Positions 53,535-61,568 of a stretch of 64,000 nt of DNA are shown piece by piece. The notes under the pieces were generated by a model. The model worked only from the letters and a program-made list of their open reading frames with translations, was not told the origin of the DNA and searched no databases. A program made the position numbers and the translations under genes. Source of the DNA: Pseudomonadota bacterium (GTDB taxonomy: Bacteria > Myxococcota > Myxococcia > Myxococcales > Myxococcaceae); the NCBI GenBank assembly GCA_023426545.1, contig JAFAAN010000149.1, forward strand, positions 1-64,000, in the 5' to 3' direction. The first letter of the stretch is position 1. The number at the start of each line of letters is the position of its first letter.

Positions 53535-53810
53535 TCAGGGAACGCCGTTACAGGCGGCGATGCAGGCCGTGCGAATCTGCGAACAGGTCCGGCTGTCCAG
53601 GCAGTCCGCGCACCGGGCGAGCTGCTCCCTGCGCCGGTTCGTGTCCCGCGCCTCGGCCCAATCGCTGAGCTCGTTCATGCAGGTCGAGACGTGGAGCGTG
53701 TCCGAGAAGCACTCCTTCCGCTTCTCGCAGATGGTGTCCGTGTTGTTGAAGCAGCCGGTGAGCAGTGTGCTCAGGGTGACGATGAATGCGAGGGGCAGCG
53801 TTCGAGCCAT
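53535..53810 (-). CDS. Small Cys-rich lipoprotein
   Basis: About 91 residues from ATG 53808-53810; several in-frame ATGs upstream make the start uncertain. The signal (MARTLPLAFIVTLSTLLTGC) ends in a lipobox Cys20. The mature part has nine more Cys: TDTICEKRKECFSDT, STCMNEL, LARCADCLDSRTCS, TACIAACNG. The even spacing suggests several disulfides and a small helical knot outside the cytoplasm. It resembles short myxobacterial lipoproteins of unknown role. Its 3' end abuts the S9 peptidase terminator. Confidence 0.7.
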   Translation of the reverse strand: MARTLPLAFIVTLSTLLTGCFNNTDTICEKRKECFSDTLHVSTCMNELSDWAEARDTNRRREQLARCADCLDSRTCSQIRTACIAACNGVP

Positions 53811-53886
53811 CATGCGGGCCATCATGCCCGTGCCAGCGGCGGCCTTCATCCGTGGCAAGCACGCGTGAGCGTGGACGCGCCGTGGG

Positions 53887-54567
53887 TCAGGGCGTCGGCT
53901 TCGGGGGCGTCGGGGCCGACGGCCCGGAGCCCCCCACGCCGGTGTCGCCGCCCAGCTGGCCCAGCATGTTCCACGCTTGATGCCGGTGGGCGGGCACCTG
54001 CTTCTCGAGGTCCCGCAGCAGGGCGGCCAGCTCGGGGGTGGCCTTGGGCATCGCCTTCTGGGCGGTGCGCACCATGCCCAGGACGGCGTCATGGCCCGTC
54101 ACCTGCGAGGACAGGTAGGCGGAGTCGAAGGGCGCGCCCCGGATGGCCTGGAGCTGCTCCAGGGTCGCCTTGGCCGCGGCCTGCGTCGCCTCCTCGGCGC
54201 TGTTCAGGGGCTTCGGGGTGTCCGCCAGCTTCAGGCCCTTGCTGCGGGCGTAGGACGTGACCTTCTGGTCCAGGGCGGTGTGGGCCTTCATCATGATGGT
54301 GCCGAAGGCCTTCACGTCCGGGTTCTGCGAGTGCTGCTGGGCGAGCTGACCCGCCTTGATTTCCTGCTGGTTCGCGTGGTGCAGCCGGTCGAGCAGCGCC
54401 TTCTCGTCCGTGGGCGCGGTGTAGCCGCGATACGTCGCCAGGCCCTTCTGCACGGACACGGTGTCCTGCGAGGACTGCGGGCTGCTGGGAACGCCGGGCT
54501 GCGCGAACGGGGCGCCCTGGGTGAACAGCGAGGCGACGAGGACGAGCCCCGGGAGGGGATGCTTCAT
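53887..54567 (-). CDS. DUF4142 protein, secreted
   Basis: 226 residues from ATG 54565-54567, with AAGGAG 9 bases upstream. A signal peptide (MKHPLPGLVLVASLFTQG) precedes a four-helix ferritin-like DUF4142 domain: KALLDRLHHANQQEIKAGQL near 56, QHSQNPDVKAFGTIMMKAHT near 78, and the C-terminal helix LEKQVPAHRHQAWNML near 190. The tail is Gly/Pro-rich. DUF4142 proteins are periplasmic and stress-associated with no known reaction. The upstream spacer to the next gene (54568-54733) shows nothing clear. Confidence 0.88.
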   Translation of the reverse strand: MKHPLPGLVLVASLFTQGAPFAQPGVPSSPQSSQDTVSVQKGLATYRGYTAPTDEKALLDRLHHANQQEIKAGQLAQQHSQNPDVKAFGTIMMKAHTALDQKVTSYARSKGLKLADTPKPLNSAEEATQAAAKATLEQLQAIRGAPFDSAYLSSQVTGHDAVLGMVRTAQKAMPKATPELAALLRDLEKQVPAHRHQAWNMLGQLGGDTGVGGSGPSAPTPPKPTP

Positions 54568-54733
54568 GGCGTCATGCTCCTTGTGCGTGGGGAAAATGCG
54601 GGCGCGCACGTTGGAGCGGCTGCAATGCGAAATGCACGGCGCGAGGAGGCGTGTCCGTGCGCCACTTCACGACAGGAGAGGGCAGGGTGAGGCGGTCGAC
54701 GATGGCGTTGCCCACGTGGCCGACCTGCTGCGT

Positions 54734-55165
54734 TCAGTGCCTCACCGGACGTGGCGCGTGGGGCGCGGGCGGCCCCGGGCGCGGCGGGGAAGGCGGGACC
54801 GGCGCGGTGCGGGAAGGGGCGGCGGTGTCCACGCGAGGCTGCCAGGGCCAGCGCCCCTCCAGCTCCACGGTGAGGGTGAAGCTGAGGAAGGTCCGGATGA
54901 GGACGATGAGCCCGAGCACCAGCACGCCGTCCAGCGTGGGGCGCTGGCTGACGGTGCGGATGATGTCGGCGGCGACGAGGAACTCCAGGCCCAGCAGGAT
55001 GGCGCGGCCCAGGTTGAGGCGGAAGCGGCGGTAAGCCTCACCCGCGGGAAGCCGCTGCCGCGCCGCGAGCACGACGAGGGCGAAGATGGCCCCCACCACC
55101 ATGGTGCCCACGCCCGCCCACTCCATGAATTGGGCGGCGAGCGAGATGAGGGAATGGACCTCCAT
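54734..55165 (-). CDS. DUF1622 membrane protein
   Basis: 143 residues; GGGAGG lies 4 bases upstream of the ATG. Three membrane segments (about 10-35, 52-68, 78-95) carry the DUF1622 pattern: FRLNLGRAILLGLEFLVAAD, IIRTVSQRPTLDGVLVLGLI, VLIRTFLSFTLTVELEGRWP. The C-terminus is Pro/Arg-rich and cytoplasmic. Function unknown. It is upstream of the DUF4142 gene on the same strand, but the 166-base gap argues against a tight operon. Confidence 0.85.
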   Translation of the reverse strand: MEVHSLISLAAQFMEWAGVGTMVVGAIFALVVLAARQRLPAGEAYRRFRLNLGRAILLGLEFLVAADIIRTVSQRPTLDGVLVLGLIVLIRTFLSFTLTVELEGRWPWQPRVDTAAPSRTAPVPPSPPRPGPPAPHAPRPVRH

Positions 55166-55347
55166 CGAGCCTCCCGTGCGGGAAGCTGGTCACGGGACGG
55201 CAAGGTGCCACGGAGCAGCCCATGGAGCGGCTGCCCGCCTAGCCCCTAATGAGGCGCTTCAGGAGCGAGCTTGTGCGGTGCAGGCTGTGGCGGACTTGTA
55301 CTCGCGAGGCATTGCCATGAAGCCCTCTCTGCATGCGACCTGCGATG

Positions 55348-55620
55348 AAGTCACCGTACTTCGACGTGAACCACCCGTTGTGGAAGGGATGGTCCGAGTG
55401 GCTCCCTTTGACCCAAGAGGGGATCAGCAACGCTCCTTGGGCCGCCGGTGCATACCTGCTCCGGGTGCGCCAAGGGCAACGTGGGCCAGTTCCTGCACTT
55501 CCTCGCCTGTTGGGGCGAGATCCCAACGCCATCCTTGATATTGGCCAGACTGGCGTTCTGCGCGTGCGGTTACTGCGATTTTTTGCGTGCGCCACGGATG
55601 ATGCTGCGATGCCTGCTGGG
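55348..55620 (+). pseudogene. Truncated GIY-YIG-like protein gene
   Basis: From ATG 55348 (or 55333) the frame reads SPYFDVNHPLWKGWSEWLPL, AAGAYLLRVRQGQRG, LLGRDPNAILDIGQTGVLRV, RLLRFFACATDDAA. The AYLLR...LDIGQTGVLRVRLLRF arrangement matches the first part of a GIY-YIG nuclease-like domain (compare GIY...YIG...LR.R). After about residue 90 the similarity stops and the frame runs into the antisense of the next gene until 55770. The rest of the domain, including the catalytic Glu region, is missing. No ribosome site is seen. The local AT content is higher than the neighbours. I read it as a truncated gene. Confidence 0.5.
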
Positions 55621-55630
55621 GCGTGCTCCT

Positions 55631-57421
55631 TCACTTCTCCGCTTCCGGAGCGGGCGGGGCCGCCTCCTGTGGCGCCGCCGTGTCCGGAGTGCCCGGCACG
55701 TTCATCTCCGACAGCGCGCCCTCGTCCCGCAGGAACTGCTGCGCCACGCGGTCCACCTCTTCGACCTTGAGGCCCGTGAGCAGCGCGCTCGCCTGACGGG
55801 TGCGTCCGGCGAGGTCCGTCTCGCCCAGCGAGCCGTGGATGCGCGTCAACGCCAGGTGGATTTCCGGGTCGAACGGGTCCGACGCCAGCGCCTCCAGGTA
55901 GGCCGTCTTCGCCTTCGGGTAGTCCTTCCGGTACAGCAGGATGCGGCCCAGGTGGACGTTCGTCGACGGTGAGCCCGGGTGGACGCGCAGGCTGCCGCGC
56001 AGCACGCTCTCCGCCTCGTCCAGCCGCCGCAGCTCCAGCAGGGCCAGCGCGTACTTGTTGGACACCGACTCGTACTTGTCGCCCACCAGCTTGTGCGCCT
56101 TGGCGTACTCCTCCGCCGCGGCCTTCACGCGGTTGCGCTCACGCAAGAGCTCGCCCAGGTGCGCGAACTTGCGCGCGGGCACCTCCGTCACCTCCTGGAA
56201 GTCGCCGAAGGAGATTTCACGCCCCTTCTTCTCGCCCTCGTCCTTCACCTGTCCCTTGGCGTTCTCCTTCAGCACCACGCGGTCCTCGCGCGGGAGCAGC
56301 TCGGTGGGGAAGGGCTGCTTCTTGATGTGCGCCAGCCAGGACTTCTCGAAGAGCGCGAAGGGCATGGCCATCGCCGTCTCCACCGCCTTGCGGTCCTTCT
56401 GCCCGGCCTTCAGCTCCTGGATGATGGCGCGCAGCCCCGCCGTGCCCTTGACGCTGTGGACGTAGTCGATGGCGTAGAACACCTCCGCGAACGCGGTGGC
56501 CGCGTCCTCCGCCGTGGGCAGCAGGGCAATCGACGGGTGCATCTTCTCGAAGGGGATGAGCGTGTCCGCCTTCACCCGCTTGCCCAGCAGGGCCTGCGTG
56601 GCGGGCGTCATCGCCAGCCCCGCCTTGCCGCGCCAGCGCGACTCCAGGAACTTGGCCAGCCCCTCGTGCAGCCAGATGGGCACCGTGTTGCGGCTCATCT
56701 GGCTGATGACCAGGTGGATGTACTCGTGCGCCAGCGTGTCCTGCCAGTCGTAGCCGCGCGCCACCGCCTTGGGGCTGGTCACCATCAGCTTGTTGAACTT
56801 GCAGATGGCGATGGTGCCCGTGGTGCCAATCTGCTTCTCCGTCAGCGTGCTCACCTTCGCCAGCTCGCGCGCGTTGCTCACCACCTCCACGCGGATCTTG
56901 CCGCCCGGCGGCGTCCAGCCGAGGTCCTCCTTCATCGCGCGGTGGATGGCCTCCAGCGTCTCCAGCGCGTAGGGCACCAGCACCTCTTCCTTCCCCTTGG
57001 GGTACTGGAAGATGAAGTGCTCGCTCTCCGCGCGCAGGTGGGCCTTCGTGATGTCGCGCGTGTCCTTGGCCAGCCGCAGGTAGCTGCCCGGCCTGTCCTC
57101 GATGTTGGCGCCCTCCAGCAGCGCCACCGCGTCGTCGTAGCGGCCTTCCTCGAAGGCCACCCGGCCCTGGAAGTACTTCAGCGGCTCCACGTCGGCGGGG
57201 AGCAGCTTCTCCACCTCGGACAGCTCGCGCCGGGCGCCGGGGACGTCCCAGTCGTCCAGCTCCGACTCCACGCGGCCCAGCCGCTCCTTCACCTCGTCCT
57301 TGAGCGAGCTGGTCTGGGCCCACGCCGCGGGCGGCGCGCAGAACAGCCCCACGGCCAGCGCCGCGAGGAAGGCCCGGGCCGTCGCGAGCCCGGGCGAGTG
57401 CTTCAGCGCATGGCGGCTCAC
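55631..57421 (-). CDS. Peptidase MA-like metalloprotease with TPR repeats
   Basis: 596 residues. A signal peptide (LAALAVGLFCAPPAAWAQ) is followed by an N-terminal TPR-like helical region (45-130). A gluzincin domain follows: LAHEYIHLVISQMSRNTVPI (His232, Glu233, His236) with the downstream LHEGLAKFLESRW (Glu253 as third ligand). C-terminal TPR repeats span about 420-560 (NKYALALLELRRLDEAESVL, STNVHLGRILLYRKDYPKAK). It is a periplasmic zinc protease, substrate unknown. Its ATG overlaps the DUF4175 stop by 4 bases, so it is translationally coupled to that gene. Confidence 0.88.
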   Translation of the reverse strand: MSRHALKHSPGLATARAFLAALAVGLFCAPPAAWAQTSSLKDEVKERLGRVESELDDWDVPGARRELSEVEKLLPADVEPLKYFQGRVAFEEGRYDDAVALLEGANIEDRPGSYLRLAKDTRDITKAHLRAESEHFIFQYPKGKEEVLVPYALETLEAIHRAMKEDLGWTPPGGKIRVEVVSNARELAKVSTLTEKQIGTTGTIAICKFNKLMVTSPKAVARGYDWQDTLAHEYIHLVISQMSRNTVPIWLHEGLAKFLESRWRGKAGLAMTPATQALLGKRVKADTLIPFEKMHPSIALLPTAEDAATAFAEVFYAIDYVHSVKGTAGLRAIIQELKAGQKDRKAVETAMAMPFALFEKSWLAHIKKQPFPTELLPREDRVVLKENAKGQVKDEGEKKGREISFGDFQEVTEVPARKFAHLGELLRERNRVKAAAEEYAKAHKLVGDKYESVSNKYALALLELRRLDEAESVLRGSLRVHPGSPSTNVHLGRILLYRKDYPKAKTAYLEALASDPFDPEIHLALTRIHGSLGETDLAGRTRQASALLTGLKVEEVDRVAQQFLRDEGALSEMNVPGTPDTAAPQEAAPPAPEAEK

Positions 57422-60400
57422 TTCACCAGCTCCTCGTAGTAGCGCTTCACCTGCTCCCGGTACTTCTCCGGAGCCCCCTGCTTCATCGCGTCCAGCAGGT
57501 CCTTGCGGAACTCCTTCGGCGCCTGGAAGGCGTCCTCGTCCGGCAGCTCCACCTTCTGCTTCGGGTCCCGGCCGTTGCCCTGCTGGCGGCGCCCCATGCC
57601 CATGGGCAGCGGGAGCCCGCCCTTGCCGCCGCGCTGTCCTTCCTGCATCTGCTGCTGGAACTGGCGCAGGCCCTCCAGCGCCGCCTGCTGCTCGCCATAG
57701 CCGCGGCCCGGGTCCTTGCCCTGCATGCGCCGGGCGGCCTCGCCCATGCGCTGGCCGGCGCCCTCCATCTGCTGCGTGGCCTCCTCACCGAAGATGGGCG
57801 CCATCTGCTGCATCTCATCCATCTGCTGGCGCAGGCCCTGCGCGCGCTCCTCCAACTGCGACTGCTGCTGGCTGAGCTGCTGGAGCTGTTGCTTCTCCTG
57901 CGGCGACAGCTGTGCACCGGGCGGCGGGAAGAGGGACTGGAGCTGCCGGTTCACCTCCGACACGTTGCGCGCGTCGCGGTTGAGGCGCTGCGCCAGCTCC
58001 GTGGACTGCTTCACCACCTCGTCCGGGTTGCCGAACATCTCATCCAGGTGGCGCTGCTGCTCGCCCATCATGGACAGCTGCCGGGCCGCGTCCTCCGCCC
58101 GAGCCGCCGCCTCCGCGGCCAGGTCGTAGTCGTTCACCTTCAGCGCGTTCTCCACGTTCTGGAGCTCCGCCTGGGCCTCCTCCAGCGGGCGCGCGGCGCG
58201 GCTGTTGAGCTGGCTGGGCTCCAGCGCCTTGTAGCTCTCCTGCGCCTGCTGCACCTTGCGCATCAGGCTGTCCTTGATGGACTCGCCCTTCTCCGCCAGC
58301 CGCTCGCGGTTCTGCGAGCGCGCCTGGTCGCGCAGCTGGCGCGTCTGGTCCGCGACGCGCTGCTGAGCCTGCACGGTGTCCTGCAACTCCTCCATGAACT
58401 TGCCGAACTTCTCGGCCAGCTCGGGGTATTGCTCGCCGCCGAACGTGTCGCCCGCCTGGTCCAGGTTCTCGAGCATCTCGTCCATCTGCATGCCCAGCTC
58501 CTGGAGCTTCGCCAGGGCCTCGTCCGCCTTGCCCTCGCGCATGAGCTTCTCCACGTCGTCGAGCGCGCTGCGCAGGTCCTGGTCCTTCATCATCTCGGAC
58601 AGGGCCTCGGCGTTGAGGTGCTCGTCGCGGATGCCCTTGCGCATCTCCGCCATGCGCTGCATCAGCTCCTGGATGCGCGACTTGAGCTGCTGAATCTGCG
58701 CCATCACCGCCTGCCGCGCGGCCTCGTCCGGGTTGGACTTGTACTGCTCGATGAGGCTCGCCAGCTCGCGCCGCTCGTTGGACAGCTGCTTGGCCATCTC
58801 CTGGAGCGCCTCCAGCTTCTGCCGGTCGAGCAGCGACTCCAGGTAGAGGATGTCCTTCTCCAGCTCTTCAATCTCCTCGTTGACCACGGCGGTGAGGCGG
58901 TTGCCGGTGCCCCAGTCCTCGCCACGGGCGCGCTGGGTGCGCAGGTAGAGGCGGCGCAGCTCCGCGGTGCCGCGGATGTGGCTGCCCAGCGACTCGGAGA
59001 TGTTGCTCAGCGCGGAGACCAGCTCGGTGGGCACGTCGCGCTCGCGCGCCAGCTCCTGTGCCAGCATCTTCATGTCGGCCACCAGACCCTCGCCGCGGGC
59101 GTCCACGGTGGTCCCGGCGGTGATGGCCTGCGGGTCCTTCTGCTTCGCGCGCTCTGGCCCCTCCAGCCGGTCCGCGAGGTGGTCCACCATCCGGCCCCAC
59201 AGCAGCTCCGTCTTCTCCAGCGCGGCGCGGCGGTGCTCGGCGGCGGAGTAGACGCGCAGCACCTGCGTGCGGCTGACGCCCTTCTTGGGGCCCTCCACGG
59301 CGTCGTTGTCCTGCGCCTCCACGTAGTAGGTCAGCCGGTCACCCGCGTCGAGCTTGAGGTGGCCCAGGTCCCACGTATACGTGCCGCGGTGGCGTCGGCC
59401 GTCCTCGCGCGGCAGCGGCACCCGCGTCTCCTGCTGCGCGCCGGGCGCGCGGAACACCAGCGCCATGCCGGACAGGCCATAGTCGTCCGAGGCCTCGTAC
59501 TTGAGCGTCACCCGGTCGCCCGGGTCCACTTCCAGCTCCACCGTGGGCGTCAGCAGCGACACCTCGGGCGCCTTGTCCGCCTCCACGTTGAGCGAGATGT
59601 CAGGCCCCACCGCGAGCGCCTTGTCCCGCGCGCCATAGAAGGCGAAGTGGTAGTGGCCGGACTGCTTCGCGACGAAGCTGCCCTCCAGGTCGCGGTTGCC
59701 CGTCACCTTGAGCGGCAGCGCCTGTCCGTTGACCACCAGCTCCGCGCGCTCCACCGGCCGGTCCGAGCGCGTCTTGATAACGATTTCCGTCCCCGCGGGT
59801 GCACTGACCTCGCCATTCGTCCCGGGCACCGTGCGCGGCGCCAGGCCCGTGTAGGCGGGGTAGCGGTACGTCAGCTCGACGTCACCGGTGATGGGCTCCA
59901 CCTGGGCCTGGGCCTTGGGCGTCGCCGCGGCCTCCCGGATGCGCGCCATGCCCGCGGACCAGCGGCCACCCAGCACGCCCATCAGCACCAGCAGGGCCAG
60001 CAGCGCGCCGCCCGCGCCCATCGCCACGTGGCGCACCGGCCGGCTGTCCACCACCGAGCGCGCGTCCACCGTGCGGGCGCGCGTGTCCATCTGCTCCAGG
60101 AAGGCACCCGCCAGCTCCGGGGAGCCGTTGCCCGGCGCGTCCGGCTGGCGCATCAGCTCCACCGCGGCGAGCACGTCCAGGGACAGCTCCGGGCGCTTCT
60201 CACCCACCAGCCGGGCCGTGAGGACGTCGTCGCCCACGCGGCGCCGGGCCAGCCACAGGCCGAAGACGCAGGCCACCGCCACGCCCACCGGCAGCGCGAG
60301 CCACAGCAGCGAGGCGCCCACGCGCGGCGCCAGGAGCGCCACGAAACCACCGGCCACCAGCAGCAGCGCCGCGGAGGCCACCCCCAGCATGCCGCCCTGG

Positions 60401-60561
60401 AGCCAGAGGTATTGGCGCTGCCGGCCTCGGACGGCGGCGAGCAGCGCCTCCACGCCCGGGGCCGTGGTGGTGGGGTGCGCCCGCGGGGCGGGGCTGGACG
60501 GCGGGGGTGGGGGCGGAGGCGGTCGCTCGGGGCCTGGGTTCTGCGGGGTGTCGAGGTTCAC
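57418..60561 (-). CDS. DUF4175 membrane protein with very long coiled-coil region
   Basis: About 1047 residues from GTG 60559-60561 (ACAGGA 4 bases upstream); TTG eight codons earlier is possible. A Pro-rich start precedes two membrane segments (about 50-110), a third near 165, and then an Ig-like region (EVSLLTPTVELEVDPGDRVT). From about 480 to the end the protein is almost entirely coiled coil, rich in Gln, Glu, Met and Leu (for example QQLQQLSQQQSQLEERAQGL). The DUF4175 family lies in operons with BatA, MoxR and DUF58 genes elsewhere; here those are 15 kb away. It is followed by the coupled MA-like protease. It may be a large envelope scaffold. Confidence 0.88.
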   Translation of the reverse strand: MNLDTPQNPGPERPPPPPPPPSSPAPRAHPTTTAPGVEALLAAVRGRQRQYLWLQGGMLGVASAALLLVAGGFVALLAPRVGASLLWLALPVGVAVACVFGLWLARRRVGDDVLTARLVGEKRPELSLDVLAAVELMRQPDAPGNGSPELAGAFLEQMDTRARTVDARSVVDSRPVRHVAMGAGGALLALLVLMGVLGGRWSAGMARIREAAATPKAQAQVEPITGDVELTYRYPAYTGLAPRTVPGTNGEVSAPAGTEIVIKTRSDRPVERAELVVNGQALPLKVTGNRDLEGSFVAKQSGHYHFAFYGARDKALAVGPDISLNVEADKAPEVSLLTPTVELEVDPGDRVTLKYEASDDYGLSGMALVFRAPGAQQETRVPLPREDGRRHRGTYTWDLGHLKLDAGDRLTYYVEAQDNDAVEGPKKGVSRTQVLRVYSAAEHRRAALEKTELLWGRMVDHLADRLEGPERAKQKDPQAITAGTTVDARGEGLVADMKMLAQELARERDVPTELVSALSNISESLGSHIRGTAELRRLYLRTQRARGEDWGTGNRLTAVVNEEIEELEKDILYLESLLDRQKLEALQEMAKQLSNERRELASLIEQYKSNPDEAARQAVMAQIQQLKSRIQELMQRMAEMRKGIRDEHLNAEALSEMMKDQDLRSALDDVEKLMREGKADEALAKLQELGMQMDEMLENLDQAGDTFGGEQYPELAEKFGKFMEELQDTVQAQQRVADQTRQLRDQARSQNRERLAEKGESIKDSLMRKVQQAQESYKALEPSQLNSRAARPLEEAQAELQNVENALKVNDYDLAAEAAARAEDAARQLSMMGEQQRHLDEMFGNPDEVVKQSTELAQRLNRDARNVSEVNRQLQSLFPPPGAQLSPQEKQQLQQLSQQQSQLEERAQGLRQQMDEMQQMAPIFGEEATQQMEGAGQRMGEAARRMQGKDPGRGYGEQQAALEGLRQFQQQMQEGQRGGKGGLPLPMGMGRRQQGNGRDPKQKVELPDEDAFQAPKEFRKDLLDAMKQGAPEKYREQVKRYYEELVK

Positions 60562-60747
60562 GCTGTCCTGTCCGCTCCGTAGCAAGGCAACCCCTGGCAG
60601 GGCCGCCTATTTCCCGATGTTCTAGCAGCCACCCCCTTGCCGCGAAGTATAACGCCCCGGGAGCCTGCTGGAGAGGCCCCGGGTGTCCAGCGCTGGAAGG
60701 AGGCGCGAGGCCGAGGGTCGGGGAGGTAACTCGGGCGGGCCGCCGGC

Positions 60748-61311
60748 TCAGCGGGCGGGGGGCTTGGGGGCGCCCACCATGCCGAACTCTTCTTCTTCCA
60801 TGGGGACGCCGCCCAGCTCCTGCGCGAGCGCGGTGAGCACGTCCTGGGTGGCGAGGATGCGGTTGCGCGACATGCGCGTCAGCACGCGCTGCACGGAGGA
60901 CTCCACGGTGCCCTCGGAGGGGATGTCGAGCGCGCGGCCCTGGTCCGTCAGCGAGAACAGCGCCTTGCGCCCGTCGAGCGGGTCCGATTTGCGCTCCAGC
61001 AGGCCGCGCTTCTCCAGGCGCTTGAGCACGCCCGTCAGGGTGCTGGGGTGGACGTGGAGAATCTGCGCGAGCATGCCCGCGGTGATTCCCGGGAAACGCC
61101 CGACCAGGCGGATGACCAGCCGCTGGGGGCCGGTGAGCCCGAGCGAGGACTCCATGCGCTTCGAGGTGGACTGGAGCCCGTGGTCCACGGCCCACAGCAG
61201 GCGCATGAACTCGAGCACTTCCCCGAGGGGAGGCCCCTTGTAGGTCCGCTCACCTGGGGGGGGCTCCAGCGGCTCTTCCGCCGGGGCCTTCGTGGATTCT
61301 TCTGCCGTCAC
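60748..61311 (-). CDS. MarR family transcriptional regulator
   Basis: 187 residues. An acidic Pro/Glu N-terminal arm of about 25 residues leads to a winged helix: LTGPQRLVIRLVGRFPGITA near 59, GMLAQILHVHPSTLTGVLKR near 79, LEKRGLLERKSDPLDGRKAL near 99. The C-terminal helix is long. It differs clearly from the MarR at 12663. Its target is unknown. The spacer from 61312 to 61568 (257 bases) shows no gene or motif I recognise. Confidence 0.9.
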   Translation of the reverse strand: MTAEESTKAPAEEPLEPPPGERTYKGPPLGEVLEFMRLLWAVDHGLQSTSKRMESSLGLTGPQRLVIRLVGRFPGITAGMLAQILHVHPSTLTGVLKRLEKRGLLERKSDPLDGRKALFSLTDQGRALDIPSEGTVESSVQRVLTRMSRNRILATQDVLTALAQELGGVPMEEEEFGMVGAPKPPAR

Positions 61312-61568
61312 CTGCTGCCTCCGTGTCTCAAGCCAAAGGTTTGAGTCGCGGCAGGTCTATCGCGTCGCGGTCCGGGCTGCTGGGGGAAAAACGTATGGTG
61401 TTGGCCGCTCGCATGCCCGCCGCCCGGCAGGGGGTGGGCGGTGCGGCGGCGGCCCCTCCGGCCAGGAGGTGTGCGCGAGGGGACACCTCCCCTCCGCGAG
61501 AATCCGGGCCGCCGGCGCGCCGCGTCCGTGCCTGGAGCGGGGAGGGGGCTCCTCGCTCCAGGGGGGGG

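Noticed and set aside
61312..61568. Coding potential between the MarR and dipeptidase genes
   Set aside because: Open frames here are Arg/Gly/Pro-rich and lack starts or motifs.
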